This document shows, piece after piece, positions 32,592-41,397 of a stretch of 64,000 bases of DNA; within the stretch, counting starts at the first letter, position 1; each line of letters begins with the position of its first letter. Location of the stretch: positions 5,403 to 69,402 of the forward strand of contig JAZOLO010000009.1 in the NCBI GenBank assembly GCA_045653035.1. The letters are read 5' to 3'. Position numbers and translations under genes: made by a program. A model generated the notes under the pieces. The model did not search any database. It saw nothing but the letters and a program-made list of their open reading frames with translations, and was not told the DNA's origin. The DNA is from RGIG6353 sp045653035. GTDB lineage: Bacteria; Bacillota; Clostridia; Oscillospirales; SIG627.

Positions 32592-34714
32592 AGCGTCCTC
32601 TTTGTTTTTGTGTAGGAGTATATGCTCTTTTTGCTTTTTTTACTCTTAATTTTTCTCAAACTTTTTTAATCACAACGTCACTTTTAATTACTATTTCTGC
32701 AATAGTTTTTCTTTTGAGTTATTTTCTTACTAAAAAGAGGGCTTTTGCACTTATTTTTCTTTTGCTTCTTTTTGCACTTACCGCTGTTTGTAAAACATAC
32801 TTTCTTGATTTGAAAAAGCTTGATAACGCAAGAGATTTTGACGGTGAATACATAGCCTGTGAAGGTAGGGTAGAAAGCTTTTCAAAATCAGCGGATTTTA
32901 CGGTGCTTACCGTCCTTTGCAGCACGGTCAACAGAGAAGCATCAGATATAAGTGTTTCTCTTATAATTCGCGGAGCACCCGAGCTTGACGTGGGAAGCAC
33001 AATAAAGTTTGGAGGAGAAGCAGAGTTCAGCGAAGACAGCTACAATAAAGGAGATGCGAGCTTCCTCACTGTGTTCGCAACTTTCTTTGAAGTGGAAGAG
33101 CCTAAGGGCTTTTTTGATTATTGCATTTTCAAAACAAGAGGGACAATACGAAGTACTGTTACAGATGCACAAAGCTCCGCACTTCTTAAGGCTCTTATTA
33201 TTGCAGATAAAACCGAGCTTTCGCCCGAAACAAAAGCGGATTTTCAAAAGCTTGGTATTTCCCATATACTTGCTATATCGGGTTTACATTTGTCTATTCT
33301 TGTTATGTCAGTATATCTCATCCTGCAAAAATATAATGCCGGAAAATATCTTTCGGTTGCCGTGTCCGTAGCTTTAACCCTGTTTTATATGTCACTTACA
33401 GGATTTTCATATTCAATTATGAGAGCAGGTGGCATGTTGATACTGTATTTTATCTCGCGTCTTATAAGACGGCAGTCTGACAGTATAACTTCCTTGTTCC
33501 TAGCGGGATTTATAATAATTTTAGGAGACTCATGGTCTATATATAGTCTCTCGCTTCAGCTCTCGTTCCTTTCTACTTTAGGTATTCTTATATTTCTTCC
33601 TCCTGTAACCCGTGCTTACGACAGGTATTTTCATAACACTCTCGTAAAGCCCACAAAACTAAAGTTTATGAAGAAGAAATTCTTTGAATACCTCTTGGTA
33701 TCGCTTTTTTCCACCCTTAGTGCAACTCTCGTCACACTTCCAGTAATTCTCCTTAATTTCAATGAAGTGTCTCTAATATCGCCAATATCGAATCTATTTA
33801 TTGTTTTTATTGCAAAGTATTTTCTTATATTCGGGTGCGTTGGAACTACCCTGTCACTCTTTCATATCCCCTCTGCTTTGGCGTTTTTTATTCCCGATGT
33901 GATAGCGAAATTTATGCTGTGGTGCGTTAGTCTACTCGTTAAAATTTCACCTCCTCTTGTAGGTATGGATATGGGCTTTGTTAAAATAGGCAGTGCCGTC
34001 ATTGTTGTAATGGTTTTACTATCGTTTCCATTTTGCCGAAAGGTGTTAACGCTACCCGTAACAGTTTTATCTGTGGCGGTTTTCTTTGCTGCTTTTAACA
34101 TTTTGGTTTCTCACTTTACTTTTGACCATTTACGTGCCAGTACCGTTTGGAAAACAGGGTGTAACACAGTTCTCGTTTCATCAAAAGGTCAGGTGTGCCT
34201 TACTGATATCACATTAACGGATTCGGGACGAGTATCTGATATACTTACTCTTTTATCAAAGAGAAAGCTTACAAAGGTAGATGAGGCGGTGTTTGTTATA
34301 AGAGACAAAGTCCCCGAAAAACGTATAAGTCTTATTTTGAGCCTTGCCGATATTGAAAATGTAACGCTTATGTTACCGTCGGGCTTTGAAGATGATTTTA
34401 TTTCCGTATACTCAATCTGCAAAGAAAGAGGAATAGGATTTACTCCAATTTTTGCATCCCTATACTCACCCTTTGATACGGTAGAAATATTAAACTTTGA
34501 GGATTCATCTCTTTTGAAGCTTGAAAAGAACTCTGATTGTATGACGTTTGTAAGAGTGTATAACGAGGACTCTTACGTTCCGTATTTTGAAAAATGCAGC
34601 GTTATGTTTTCAGATACGGAATACGTCCCCTTTACCGGTGAGGAGCTGTACGTTAAAAGCTCACTTCCCGTATCTTTCTGGCGAATGACAGATGATAGAA
34701 TTATAAGGGAATAA
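32588..34714 (+). CDS. ComEC/Rec2-like membrane protein with degenerate C-terminal domain
   Basis: ComEC forms the inner-membrane channel for DNA uptake in transformation. This 708-aa protein has the N-terminal domain, the competence membrane domain with GISHILAISGLHLSILVMSV near residue 217 and YSIMRAGGMLILYFISRLIR near residue 276, and about ten membrane helices to residue 510. The C-terminal part (about 515-708) occupies the place of the metallo-beta-lactamase domain but lacks its HxHxDH and GQGD motifs; at the matching strand it reads AVFVIRDKVPEK. It may therefore have no nuclease function, or the family may have diverged. It starts with ATGA overlap and ends at a hairpin that also covers the gerA SD. 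Confidence 0.85.
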   Translation: MKRPLCFCVGVYALFAFFTLNFSQTFLITTSLLITISAIVFLLSYFLTKKRAFALIFLLLLFALTAVCKTYFLDLKKLDNARDFDGEYIACEGRVESFSKSADFTVLTVLCSTVNREASDISVSLIIRGAPELDVGSTIKFGGEAEFSEDSYNKGDASFLTVFATFFEVEEPKGFFDYCIFKTRGTIRSTVTDAQSSALLKALIIADKTELSPETKADFQKLGISHILAISGLHLSILVMSVYLILQKYNAGKYLSVAVSVALTLFYMSLTGFSYSIMRAGGMLILYFISRLIRRQSDSITSLFLAGFIIILGDSWSIYSLSLQLSFLSTLGILIFLPPVTRAYDRYFHNTLVKPTKLKFMKKKFFEYLLVSLFSTLSATLVTLPVILLNFNEVSLISPISNLFIVFIAKYFLIFGCVGTTLSLFHIPSALAFFIPDVIAKFMLWCVSLLVKISPPLVGMDMGFVKIGSAVIVVMVLLSFPFCRKVLTLPVTVLSVAVFFAAFNILVSHFTFDHLRASTVWKTGCNTVLVSSKGQVCLTDITLTDSGRVSDILTLLSKRKLTKVDEAVFVIRDKVPEKRISLILSLADIENVTLMLPSGFEDDFISVYSICKERGIGFTPIFASLYSPFDTVEILNFEDSSLLKLEKNSDCMTFVRVYNEDSYVPYFEKCSVMFSDTEYVPFTGEELYVKSSLPVSFWRMTDDRIIRE

Positions 34715-34725
34715 ATAAAAAACAC

Positions 34726-34774
34726 CCCTTCGGACAAACTAGTAAAAAAACTGTTTGTACGGAGGGATTTTTTT
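34726..34774 (+). terminator. Terminator-like hairpin containing the SD and start of the gerA gene
   Basis: Bases 34726-34739 pair with 34753-34766 (14 positions, one G-A mismatch and one G-T pair, 13-nt loop) and are followed by a run of seven T residues. The 3' arm is the GGAGGG SD of the next gene and the T-run leads into its TTG start. It can act as the comEC terminator, as a sequestering structure for the SD, or both. Confidence 0.65.
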
Positions 34775-36197
34775 GCAAAAATACGTGTCGCCCGACCTTG
34801 AAGTAAACAAGTCAACTATAAGACTCCTTTTTCCCGAGGCTCTTGCTTCGGATATAAAAACCGATACTCTTAAAATAGGGGACAGGAATGCTCTTTTTTG
34901 CTTTGTCAATGGTTCGACTGACACCGAGTCGGTTGTAAGAATAGAAAAAAGCTTACTTGATGCAGGCAAGGGGATAAAAGAATGTTCTGATATGAAAGAC
35001 TTTATGGAGAAATTTATTCCCTATAACGACAAAAAAGAAGAAAGGGATATTCAAAAACTAACAAACGCACTCCTTTCACTCATGTCACTTCTCTTTATTG
35101 ACGGCTTTGACAGTGCAGTTATTCTTGACACCAAGAAATATCCATCACGAGGTATTTCCGAGCCGGAAAAAAATAAAACTCTAAGAGGTCCACGTGATGG
35201 ATTTTCAGAAAGCGTATATACTAACACTTCTCTTATACGAAGAAGAATAAAATCTCAAGATCTTGTATTTGAAGAATTTGATATAGGCAAAGTAACAAAG
35301 ACACGCGTCATTATGTCTTATATGAGAGGGAAGGCAAACGACGAGCTTGTTTTGAGATTAAGGGAAACTCTTTCAAACATGGACGTTACGTCCCTCACTC
35401 TTTCACAGCAAACCATAGCAGACCATCTTTTCCATGGCTCACTTTTAAAAAGGCTCAACCCTTTTCCCAAGGTTAGGTATGTTGAGCGCCCCGATACCGC
35501 CTCATCAATGCTTGTTGAGGGAAAAATTGCGATTCTTTGCGATACAACTCCAAGTGTAATATTCTTACCCGTGACGCTGTACGATATGATGGAGGAAACC
35601 GATGACTACTACTTTCCTCCCGTTACTGCGTCATACCTTCGACTCCTTCGTGTTCTTATGCTTTTTATGTCGGTATTTATTTCGCCTCTTTGGCTTCTAG
35701 CACTCACTTATTCGCACCTTCTTCCTCCGTCTCTTGAATTTCTGCTAATTGACTCCGAATGCTTTATACCCGTATGGCTTCAGCTTTTAACCGTTGAAAT
35801 AATGATAGATGCCTTGAAGATAGCATCTCTTAACACGCCCGATAACATTTCAAATTCTCTCAGCGTTGTAAGCGGACTACTTCTCAGTGACTTTGCAGTA
35901 TCGGCAGGACTTCTTGTTCCGCAGACTATCCTTTATTCTGCAATAGCTTCTATCGCAAACTTTATCCCTACAAATTATGAGCTTGGCTATACCTTTAAGT
36001 TCTGGCGTATGACTCTTATAACTCTTATTGCACTTTTCGGATTTTTCGGATTTGCGGTGGGAGTTGTTATATTTCTCGCAATACTTCTGACAAATAAAAC
36101 TGCAGACAACAAAAACTATCTTTATCCCTTTTCTCCAAATAGCAAAAAGGGTATATTGAAAATTTTTTTCAGAATGAGCAAGGGAGATGAAGAATAA
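34773..36197 (+). CDS. GerA-family spore germinant receptor subunit A
   Basis: GerA-type proteins are inner-membrane subunits of the receptor that senses germinants in dormant spores. TTG 34773 (MQKYVSPDLEVN) is chosen because GGAGGG ends 6 bases upstream, giving 474 aa. The soluble N-terminal part contains SLSQQTIADHLFHGSLLKRL and FPKVRYVERPDTAS, followed by the family-typical VILFLPVT-like VIFLPVTLYDMMEETDDYYF and about four or five C-terminal membrane helices (residues 290-450). In most spore formers GerA is in a tricistronic A-B-C operon; here no B or C subunit follows, and the next gene is a Crp/Fnr regulator. It may be an orphan A subunit with its partners elsewhere. Confidence 0.9.
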   Translation: MQKYVSPDLEVNKSTIRLLFPEALASDIKTDTLKIGDRNALFCFVNGSTDTESVVRIEKSLLDAGKGIKECSDMKDFMEKFIPYNDKKEERDIQKLTNALLSLMSLLFIDGFDSAVILDTKKYPSRGISEPEKNKTLRGPRDGFSESVYTNTSLIRRRIKSQDLVFEEFDIGKVTKTRVIMSYMRGKANDELVLRLRETLSNMDVTSLTLSQQTIADHLFHGSLLKRLNPFPKVRYVERPDTASSMLVEGKIAILCDTTPSVIFLPVTLYDMMEETDDYYFPPVTASYLRLLRVLMLFMSVFISPLWLLALTYSHLLPPSLEFLLIDSECFIPVWLQLLTVEIMIDALKIASLNTPDNISNSLSVVSGLLLSDFAVSAGLLVPQTILYSAIASIANFIPTNYELGYTFKFWRMTLITLIALFGFFGFAVGVVIFLAILLTNKTADNKNYLYPFSPNSKKGILKIFFRMSKGDEE

Positions 36198-36200
36198 CTC

Positions 36201-36229
36201 TTTACAAATGCGAAAGTATGTGTTATAAT
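36201..36229 (+). promoter_or_regulatory. Promoter for the Crp/Fnr-ABC transporter operon
   Basis: TTTACA (36201-36206) and a perfect TATAAT (36224-36229) are 17 bp apart, just after the gerA stop. Confidence 0.8.
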
Positions 36230-36233
36230 CAAA

Positions 36234-36251
36234 GTGTACCAAATGATACAC
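36234..36251 (+). promoter_or_regulatory. Operator-like dyad before the Crp/Fnr gene
   Basis: The dyad GTGTA-N8-TACAC starts 5 bp after the -10 element and so overlaps the likely transcription start. Its 18-bp length and half-site spacing fit a site for a dimeric Crp/Fnr-family protein, such as the regulator encoded directly downstream. Confidence 0.45.
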
Positions 36252-36263
36252 ATTGGAGGAAGC

Positions 36264-36872
36264 ATGAAAAATAAAGAAATTTGCGGGTTTCTTGACAAAA
36301 TACCTCTTTTCACGGGATTATTTCAAGAAGAGCTTTTTGGTGAAGCCAAAGAGATTTTTCTGAAAGCAGGGGAGCAGTATGAGATAAAAAATTCGATGGC
36401 GGTGCTTTTTCGCGGAAAGGTTGAAATATACAAGAAAAAAGCCTTTTTAAAGAAAGCGGAAGCACCAAGCGTTTTAGGACTTGCAACGCTTTTCGATGAA
36501 AGTCACTCGTATATTTCAACGGTAATTCCAAAGTCAGATACAACGCTACTCATTTTTAACAACAAAGCAGTTGAAAAAATGATACTCGAAAGTCACGAGT
36601 TTTCCCACAGACTTATAGTTTTATTCAGCGAAAAAATAAGATACCTCAACCGCCGTATTGATTTTTATACGTCGCAAGGGGCGGAGGGAAAGCTCCATGA
36701 GTTTCTTGTTGCCATGGCAAAAGGCGAGGAAGATAAATTCGTAGAAATTCCTATGTCTAAGCTTTCGGAAATTCTTGATATAGGTCGTGCATCTCTTTAC
36801 CGTGCTATTGCTTCCCTTGAAGAAAAAGGTTGCATAAAAAAACAAGGCAAAAAAATAATTTTAATAAAGTGA
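36264..36872 (+). CDS. Crp/Fnr-family transcriptional regulator
   Basis: The regulator has about 202 aa. ATG 36264 (MKNKEICGFL) follows SD GGAGGA. A cyclic-nucleotide-binding-like beta-barrel (residues 20-110) leads into a dimer helix (residues 110-135, LIVLFSEKIRYLNRRIDFY). The C-terminal winged HTH reads EIPMSKLSEILDIGRASLYRAIASLEEKG. The N terminus has a single Cys (KEIC), not the Cys cluster of Fnr, so it is not an iron-sulfur oxygen sensor of that type. It is followed 10 bp later by an ABC transporter operon, which it probably controls; a dyad at its own promoter suggests autoregulation. Confidence 0.9.
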   Translation: MKNKEICGFLDKIPLFTGLFQEELFGEAKEIFLKAGEQYEIKNSMAVLFRGKVEIYKKKAFLKKAEAPSVLGLATLFDESHSYISTVIPKSDTTLLIFNNKAVEKMILESHEFSHRLIVLFSEKIRYLNRRIDFYTSQGAEGKLHEFLVAMAKGEEDKFVEIPMSKLSEILDIGRASLYRAIASLEEKGCIKKQGKKIILIK

Positions 36873-36882
36873 GGACATTATT

Positions 36883-37896
36883 ATGAAAAAAATCACAACG
36901 CTTTTACTTTCGCTTCTTCTTTTGACGGCTTTATTTGCAGGATGTGCAAATGACGAAATTACCCCCCCTGAAAATGACGTTCCCGTCGAAGAAGTACAGG
37001 ATAATCCCAAGACCGCAGAAGTTACCAGAGTAGTTGCTTTAAAAGGCCCGACAGGTATGGGAATGGCAAAGCTTATAAGCGATTCAGACCCTAAATATTC
37101 CTTTGAACTCACCTCTATGCCTGAGGACGTAACATCGTCGATTATTTCAAAAAACGTTGATATTGCGGCAGTTCCTACAAATCTTGCATCAGTCCTTTAC
37201 AATAAAACAAACGGCGGTGTCAAGGTAATAGCACTCAACACTCTTGGTGTTCTCCACATTGTAAATTCAGACGGTACAATAGAAAATCTTGCTGACCTTA
37301 AGGGTAAGACAATCGGTGCAACAGGACAGGCATCAACTCCCGAATATATTCTTCGCTATCTTTTGGAGGCAAACGGAATTGACCCCGATACCGACGTTAC
37401 GATAAACTTCTATACCGACCACGCAGAGCTTGCAACCCACATGATAAGCGGAAACGTAACGATAGGTATGCTTCCCGAGCCACAGGTAAGCACAGTCCTT
37501 ATGAAGAATGCAGATTGCAAGGCAGTAATTGACCTTACTGACGAATGGAACAAGGTGTCAGACGGCTCGGCACTCGTACAGGGGTGCATTGTAGTAAGAA
37601 GCGAGTTTTTAGAAGCTTATCCCGATTCTGTTAAGAATTTTCTTCAGGAATATAAAGAATCTGTGGTATTTGCAAACACCTCCGACAACGCTCCTGCAAC
37701 GATCGCAGAGCTTGGAATTGTCGGAAGTGCACAGATTGCCGAAAAAGCAATCCCAGGTGCAAATATTTGCTACGTTGACTCAAACGACAGCATGAAGGAA
37801 AAGCTTTCGGGCTTCCTTGCAGTGCTATTTGAAGCTAATCCTAAGTCGGTTGGCGGAGCACTTCCTCTCGACGATTTCTATTTTGAAAACAAATGA
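36883..37896 (+). CDS. ABC transporter substrate-binding lipoprotein, NitT/TauT type
   Basis: This extracellular solute receptor has 337 aa. A lipoprotein signal peptide ends at LFAGC (lipid-attached Cys about residue 22), followed by an acidic linker. The mature part has the type II periplasmic-binding fold of the NMT1/SsuA-like class: TGMGMAKLISDS, DIAAVPTNLASVLYN, LKGKTIGATGQASTPEYIL and GMLPEPQVSTVL. Relatives bind nitrate, taurine, sulfonates, thiamine precursors or riboflavin, and the ligand here is unknown. It is overlapped by 4 bp (ATGA) by the permease gene, so it starts a coupled three-gene transporter. Confidence 0.92.
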   Translation: MKKITTLLLSLLLLTALFAGCANDEITPPENDVPVEEVQDNPKTAEVTRVVALKGPTGMGMAKLISDSDPKYSFELTSMPEDVTSSIISKNVDIAAVPTNLASVLYNKTNGGVKVIALNTLGVLHIVNSDGTIENLADLKGKTIGATGQASTPEYILRYLLEANGIDPDTDVTINFYTDHAELATHMISGNVTIGMLPEPQVSTVLMKNADCKAVIDLTDEWNKVSDGSALVQGCIVVRSEFLEAYPDSVKNFLQEYKESVVFANTSDNAPATIAELGIVGSAQIAEKAIPGANICYVDSNDSMKEKLSGFLAVLFEANPKSVGGALPLDDFYFENK

Positions 37897-38654
37897 AAAT
37901 AAGCTTAAAAAAAACTGTTTTCGCGAGCTTAGCAGTACTTTTCTGGATAGCAGTATGGCATTTTTCCGCCATTCGGGTGGGGAAATCTATATTGCTTCCC
38001 AGTCCTGCAGAAACGGTTGAGGTGTTCTTTTCCCTTACCGCCACTGGCGAATTTTGGCTCACTGCCTTAACTTCACTTAAAAGCGTTTTTACGGGAGCGC
38101 TTGCAGGTGTTGTGTTGGGACTTATTGTAGCACTTCTTTCATACATAAGCCCTATTTTGAAATACCTTTTTGCTCCTCTTTTTTCTCTTGTTAAAGCGAC
38201 ACCTGTGGCATCCTTTATTATTCTTGCCCTTGTTTGGCTTGGTAAAGATATAATCCCATTTGTAATAGCGTTAATGATGGTTGCCCCTATTGTTTCTGCA
38301 AACCTCTACGAAGGACTTGTCAGCGTTGACACTCAGCTTTATGAGGTGACAAAGCTTTATAAATTCAGCTTCAGAAAAAAATGGAAAATGCTATTTCGAC
38401 CATCACTTCTTCCATATTTTCTTTCAGCGGTAAAAAGCGGAATAGCCCTTTCGTGGAAGGCTGGTATTGCCGCCGAGGTGCTTTGCACACCCGAAAACTC
38501 TATTGGCAAGTACCTCCATGAATCAAGACTTTATCTTGAATTTGAGGCACTTTTCGCATGGACTTTAACCGTTATTATTCTTAGCTTCTTCCTTGAAAAG
38601 TTTGTTGTCCTTGCTATTGAAAAGCTTCTCGGAAGGGGGGACAGAAAAGCATGA
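37893..38654 (+). CDS. ABC transporter permease, NitT/TauT type
   Basis: This 253-aa inner-membrane subunit has about six helices. The start overlaps the upstream stop by ATGA and the end overlaps the ATPase start the same way. The cytoplasmic EAA-like loop lies around residues 140-160 (EVTKLYKFSFRKKWKMLFRPS), the typical contact with the ATPase. N-terminal motifs such as WHFSAIRVGKSILLPSPAET and VKATPVASFIILALVWLGKD match the SsuC/TauC/ThiX group. It forms the channel for the lipoprotein receptor just upstream. Confidence 0.92.
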   Translation: MKISLKKTVFASLAVLFWIAVWHFSAIRVGKSILLPSPAETVEVFFSLTATGEFWLTALTSLKSVFTGALAGVVLGLIVALLSYISPILKYLFAPLFSLVKATPVASFIILALVWLGKDIIPFVIALMMVAPIVSANLYEGLVSVDTQLYEVTKLYKFSFRKKWKMLFRPSLLPYFLSAVKSGIALSWKAGIAAEVLCTPENSIGKYLHESRLYLEFEALFAWTLTVIILSFFLEKFVVLAIEKLLGRGDRKA

Positions 38655-39223
38655 TAGAAATAAAAGGTCTCGAAAAACACTTCAGCGACAAAAAGGTCAT
38701 TGAAAACTTTTCTCTATTTATCGCACCCACAATGCGCATAGCCCTTATTTCATCATCGGGAAGCGGAAAGACTACACTACTTCGTATTATTTCAGGTCTT
38801 GACAGAAGATATAAAGGTACAGTCATGACAAAGGGAAAAGTATCTTATATGTTCCAAGAGGACAGACTTTTTTCCGAAAGCACTGTTTTAGAAAACGTCA
38901 GTGCTGTTTGCGACTCGAACGAAATAGCGGAAAAGCTCCTTTCGGCAGTTGAGCTTTCTGAATGTCGTGATATTTTTCCAAGGGAGCTTTCGGGAGGAAT
39001 GAAAAGGCGGGTTGCTCTTGCAAGAAGCCTTGCCTATCCTTTTGATATACTTCTCCTTGACGAGCCTTTTACAGGGCTTGATGAGGAAACGAAAGAAAGA
39101 GTTGCTAAAAACATTTTGCCCTATCTTGAAGCAAAAACAGTTGTACTCGTTACCCATTCACCCGATGAAGCTGAGCTTTTAGGCTGTGACGTTTTACGTC
39201 TTGATAACGGATTTATAAAATAA
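38651..39223 (+). CDS. ABC transporter ATP-binding protein (short form)
   Basis: This ATPase subunit has only 190 aa, against about 240-260 for most of the family; the C-terminal accessory part is missing but all core motifs are present. Walker A is SSSGSGKTTLLR (residues 34-45), the Q-loop is MFQEDRL, the signature is LSGGMKRR, Walker B is DILLLDEPFTGLD, and the switch His is in VTHSPDEAELL. It powers the upstream permease and probably transports a small organic anion or cofactor precursor. It is coupled by ATGA overlap and followed by a terminator. Confidence 0.93.
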   Translation: MIEIKGLEKHFSDKKVIENFSLFIAPTMRIALISSSGSGKTTLLRIISGLDRRYKGTVMTKGKVSYMFQEDRLFSESTVLENVSAVCDSNEIAEKLLSAVELSECRDIFPRELSGGMKRRVALARSLAYPFDILLLDEPFTGLDEETKERVAKNILPYLEAKTVVLVTHSPDEAELLGCDVLRLDNGFIK

Positions 39224-39249
39224 AGTGCAGTTCCTATGAACTGCACTTT
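39222..39249. terminator. Bidirectional terminator between the ABC operon and spoIVA
   Basis: A 12-bp perfect stem (39222-39233 with 39238-39249, 4-nt loop) ends in T runs. It lies directly after the ATPase stop and a few bases past the spoIVA stop on the other strand. Confidence 0.9.
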
Positions 39250-39253
39250 TTCT

Positions 39254-40732
39254 TTACAGTATGATGCAAATGAGACCGTTTGATCCTTCGTTTATTATTC
39301 TCTGAAGTGTTTCACCGATTTTCTTTCTTGTATCCTCGGGCATGTGTTCAAGCTTAGAATTAAGCCCTTCGTTTACAAGGCAGTGAAGAGATTTACCAAA
39401 CATATTGGATTCCCAAAGCTTTAAGGGGTTTTCCTCAAACTCATTGAGAAGGTATTTCACCATTTCCTCCGATTGCTTTTCACTGCCAACTATTGGATTT
39501 ATTTCGGTTTTTATTTTTGCTTTTATCATGTGTATGGTGTCGGCAGATGCCTTGAGCTTTACGCCGTAGCCTCCCGATTGCTTTATGATTTCGGGCTCCT
39601 CAAGTGACAGCTCCTCAACCCCTGGTACAACTATTCCGTATCCGTTATCCTCGGCAGATTTCAGTGCGTCTGCAATTTTGTCGTAAGTCTTTTTTGCGCT
39701 TGATAGCGTACTTAACAAAGATAAAAGCTCCTTTTGTGAATTTATTTCTTCACCGCTTAAATCGCTTGCAACGCTGTAAAACAGTGTATCGCCTATATCC
39801 ACACGTATTGTGCTTTTACCTGTGCCGAGGTCAGTTTTGACAACAGTTGCTTTATCTATAATGTCGTTTTTGGACATTGCCTCACAGGCTCCGTGAACAG
39901 ATGCAACGTTTGTTATCATTTCGGCGGTTTCACGCATTGCGGAGCTTAAAGTTTTTTTGATTTCACTGCTTACGTCAAGAACAGAGAGCCAGGACGGAAT
40001 ATCTATTTCAAGCTCTGTTACGGGGAACTCGAAAAGGCAAAGCTCCAGTATATGCTCTATATCCTTGCGGTCAAGCTCGGTACAGTTTATGAGAGCAACG
40101 GGCACAGAGTGCTTTTTTTCAAGCTCAAGAGCTACTTCTATGCTTGTATCGGAGTCAGGATATTTTGAATTTACTACTATTACAAAGGGCTTACCGGATT
40201 TTTTAAGGTCGGAAATAACTCTTTTTTCGCTTTCCTCAAAATCCTTTCTCGAAAGCTCGCCAAAGCTTCCGTCTGAGGTAATGAGAACACCTATTGTGGA
40301 ATGCTCGTCAATAACCTTTTTAGTGCCTGTTTCAGCAGCAACCTCAAAAGGAAGAGGGGAGGAGGACCAAGGAGTCATCACCATTCTGTCCTCGCCGTTT
40401 TCACGAAGTCCCTCTGCCCCGTCAACGATGTATCCCACACAGTCAATCATCTTGACGTTAAGACATGCACCCGTATCGAGAGTTATGCCCACTGCCTTTT
40501 CGGGAACAAATTTCGGCTCGGTAGTCATAACAGTCTTGCCCGTTGCACTTTGAGGCATTTCGTCTGTAGCCCTTGCTCTCTCACTGTCACTTTCAATATT
40601 TGGCAGAACAAGCTCTTCCATGAACTTTTTTATGAAGGTTGATTTGCCTGTTCTTACAGGTCCTACAACGCCTATGTAAACGTCGCCGTTTGTTCTGGCT
40701 CTTATGTCCTCATATATTCTGGTATTCATCAT
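39254..40732 (-). CDS. spoIVA: Stage IV sporulation protein A, coat morphogenetic ATPase
   Basis: SpoIVA polymerises on the forespore surface using ATP and forms the basement layer of the coat. The 492-aa length is the family norm. Walker A is GPVRTGKST (about residues 24-32), preceded by the conserved start YEDIRARTNGDVYIGVVGP. KMIDCVGYIVDGAEGLREN near residue 94 and MVMTPWSSSPLPFEVAAETG near residue 117 are family blocks. The middle domain and C-terminal LWESNMFGKSLHCLVNEGL complete the match. SigE-type promoter elements lie at 40763-40789, as expected for this mother-cell gene. Confidence 0.97.
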   Translation of the reverse strand: MMNTRIYEDIRARTNGDVYIGVVGPVRTGKSTFIKKFMEELVLPNIESDSERARATDEMPQSATGKTVMTTEPKFVPEKAVGITLDTGACLNVKMIDCVGYIVDGAEGLRENGEDRMVMTPWSSSPLPFEVAAETGTKKVIDEHSTIGVLITSDGSFGELSRKDFEESEKRVISDLKKSGKPFVIVVNSKYPDSDTSIEVALELEKKHSVPVALINCTELDRKDIEHILELCLFEFPVTELEIDIPSWLSVLDVSSEIKKTLSSAMRETAEMITNVASVHGACEAMSKNDIIDKATVVKTDLGTGKSTIRVDIGDTLFYSVASDLSGEEINSQKELLSLLSTLSSAKKTYDKIADALKSAEDNGYGIVVPGVEELSLEEPEIIKQSGGYGVKLKASADTIHMIKAKIKTEINPIVGSEKQSEEMVKYLLNEFEENPLKLWESNMFGKSLHCLVNEGLNSKLEHMPEDTRKKIGETLQRIINEGSNGLICIIL

Positions 40733-40762
40733 ATACCCTTCCTCCGTATTCTTTTTTTGTAA

Positions 40763-40789
40763 AGATTATGCAAAAGTGTGGGGGAATAT
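40763..40789 (-). promoter_or_regulatory. SigE-type promoter for spoIVA
   Basis: On the minus strand, ATATT (40785-40789) is followed after 14 bp by CATAATCT (40763-40770). This resembles the sigma-E pattern of an ATA-rich -35 and a CATAnnnT -10. No sigma-A hexamer pair is visible in this gap. Confidence 0.6.
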
Positions 40790-40922
40790 TCTGAAAACAT
40801 GAAAATTAACAAAAAAATAAAGGCGAAATTTAAAAAATAATCTTTTCAAATCGACATTTATGTGATATACTGTCTGTGTGTTAAATAAAATATTCTAAAC
40901 TTACATAAAAAGGTGAACAGAT

Positions 40923-41381
40923 ATGAAATGTCCCGCATGCGGATTTGCAGAAAGTAAAGTACTTGATTCCCGTCCCACAGAAGAGGGGGGCGCCATAAGA
41001 AGACGAAGAGAATGTCTCTCCTGTCAGAAGAGATTTACCACCTACGAAAGACTTGAGGTAATGCCCATCATCGTAGTAAAGAAGGATAAATCAAGAGAGG
41101 CGTTTGACCGCACCAAGCTTGTCAACGGCATGATACGTGCTTGCGAAAAGCGTCCTGTAACCATGTCCGAGATAGAGCGTGCAGTTTCAGACATTGAGGC
41201 AAGCCTTAACAACTCACTTCAGACAGAGGTGAGCAGTACCGTAATAGGTGAGCTTGTTATGGAAGAGCTTAAAAAGATTGACGAAGTGGCATACGTGCGA
41301 TTTGCTTCGGTATACAGACAGTTCAAGGATATCAACACGTTTATGGACGAGCTTAAACTTCTCCTGAAAAATCAGGACTGA
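40923..41381 (+). CDS. nrdR: Ribonucleotide reductase repressor NrdR
   Basis: NrdR senses the ATP/dATP balance and represses ribonucleotide reductase genes. The 152-aa protein has the N-terminal zinc ribbon (CPACGFAESKVLDSRPTEEG at the start, then RRRECLSCQKRFTTYER) followed by the ATP-cone domain beginning VVKKDKSREAFDRTKLVNGM. The end (FASVYRQFKDINTFMDELK) is typical. No nrd genes are in this window, so its targets lie elsewhere. It is followed 16 bp later by an LCP-like gene with which it may be co-transcribed. Confidence 0.97.
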   Translation: MKCPACGFAESKVLDSRPTEEGGAIRRRRECLSCQKRFTTYERLEVMPIIVVKKDKSREAFDRTKLVNGMIRACEKRPVTMSEIERAVSDIEASLNNSLQTEVSSTVIGELVMEELKKIDEVAYVRFASVYRQFKDINTFMDELKLLLKNQD

Positions 41382-41397
41382 CCGAAAGGAAAGATAA

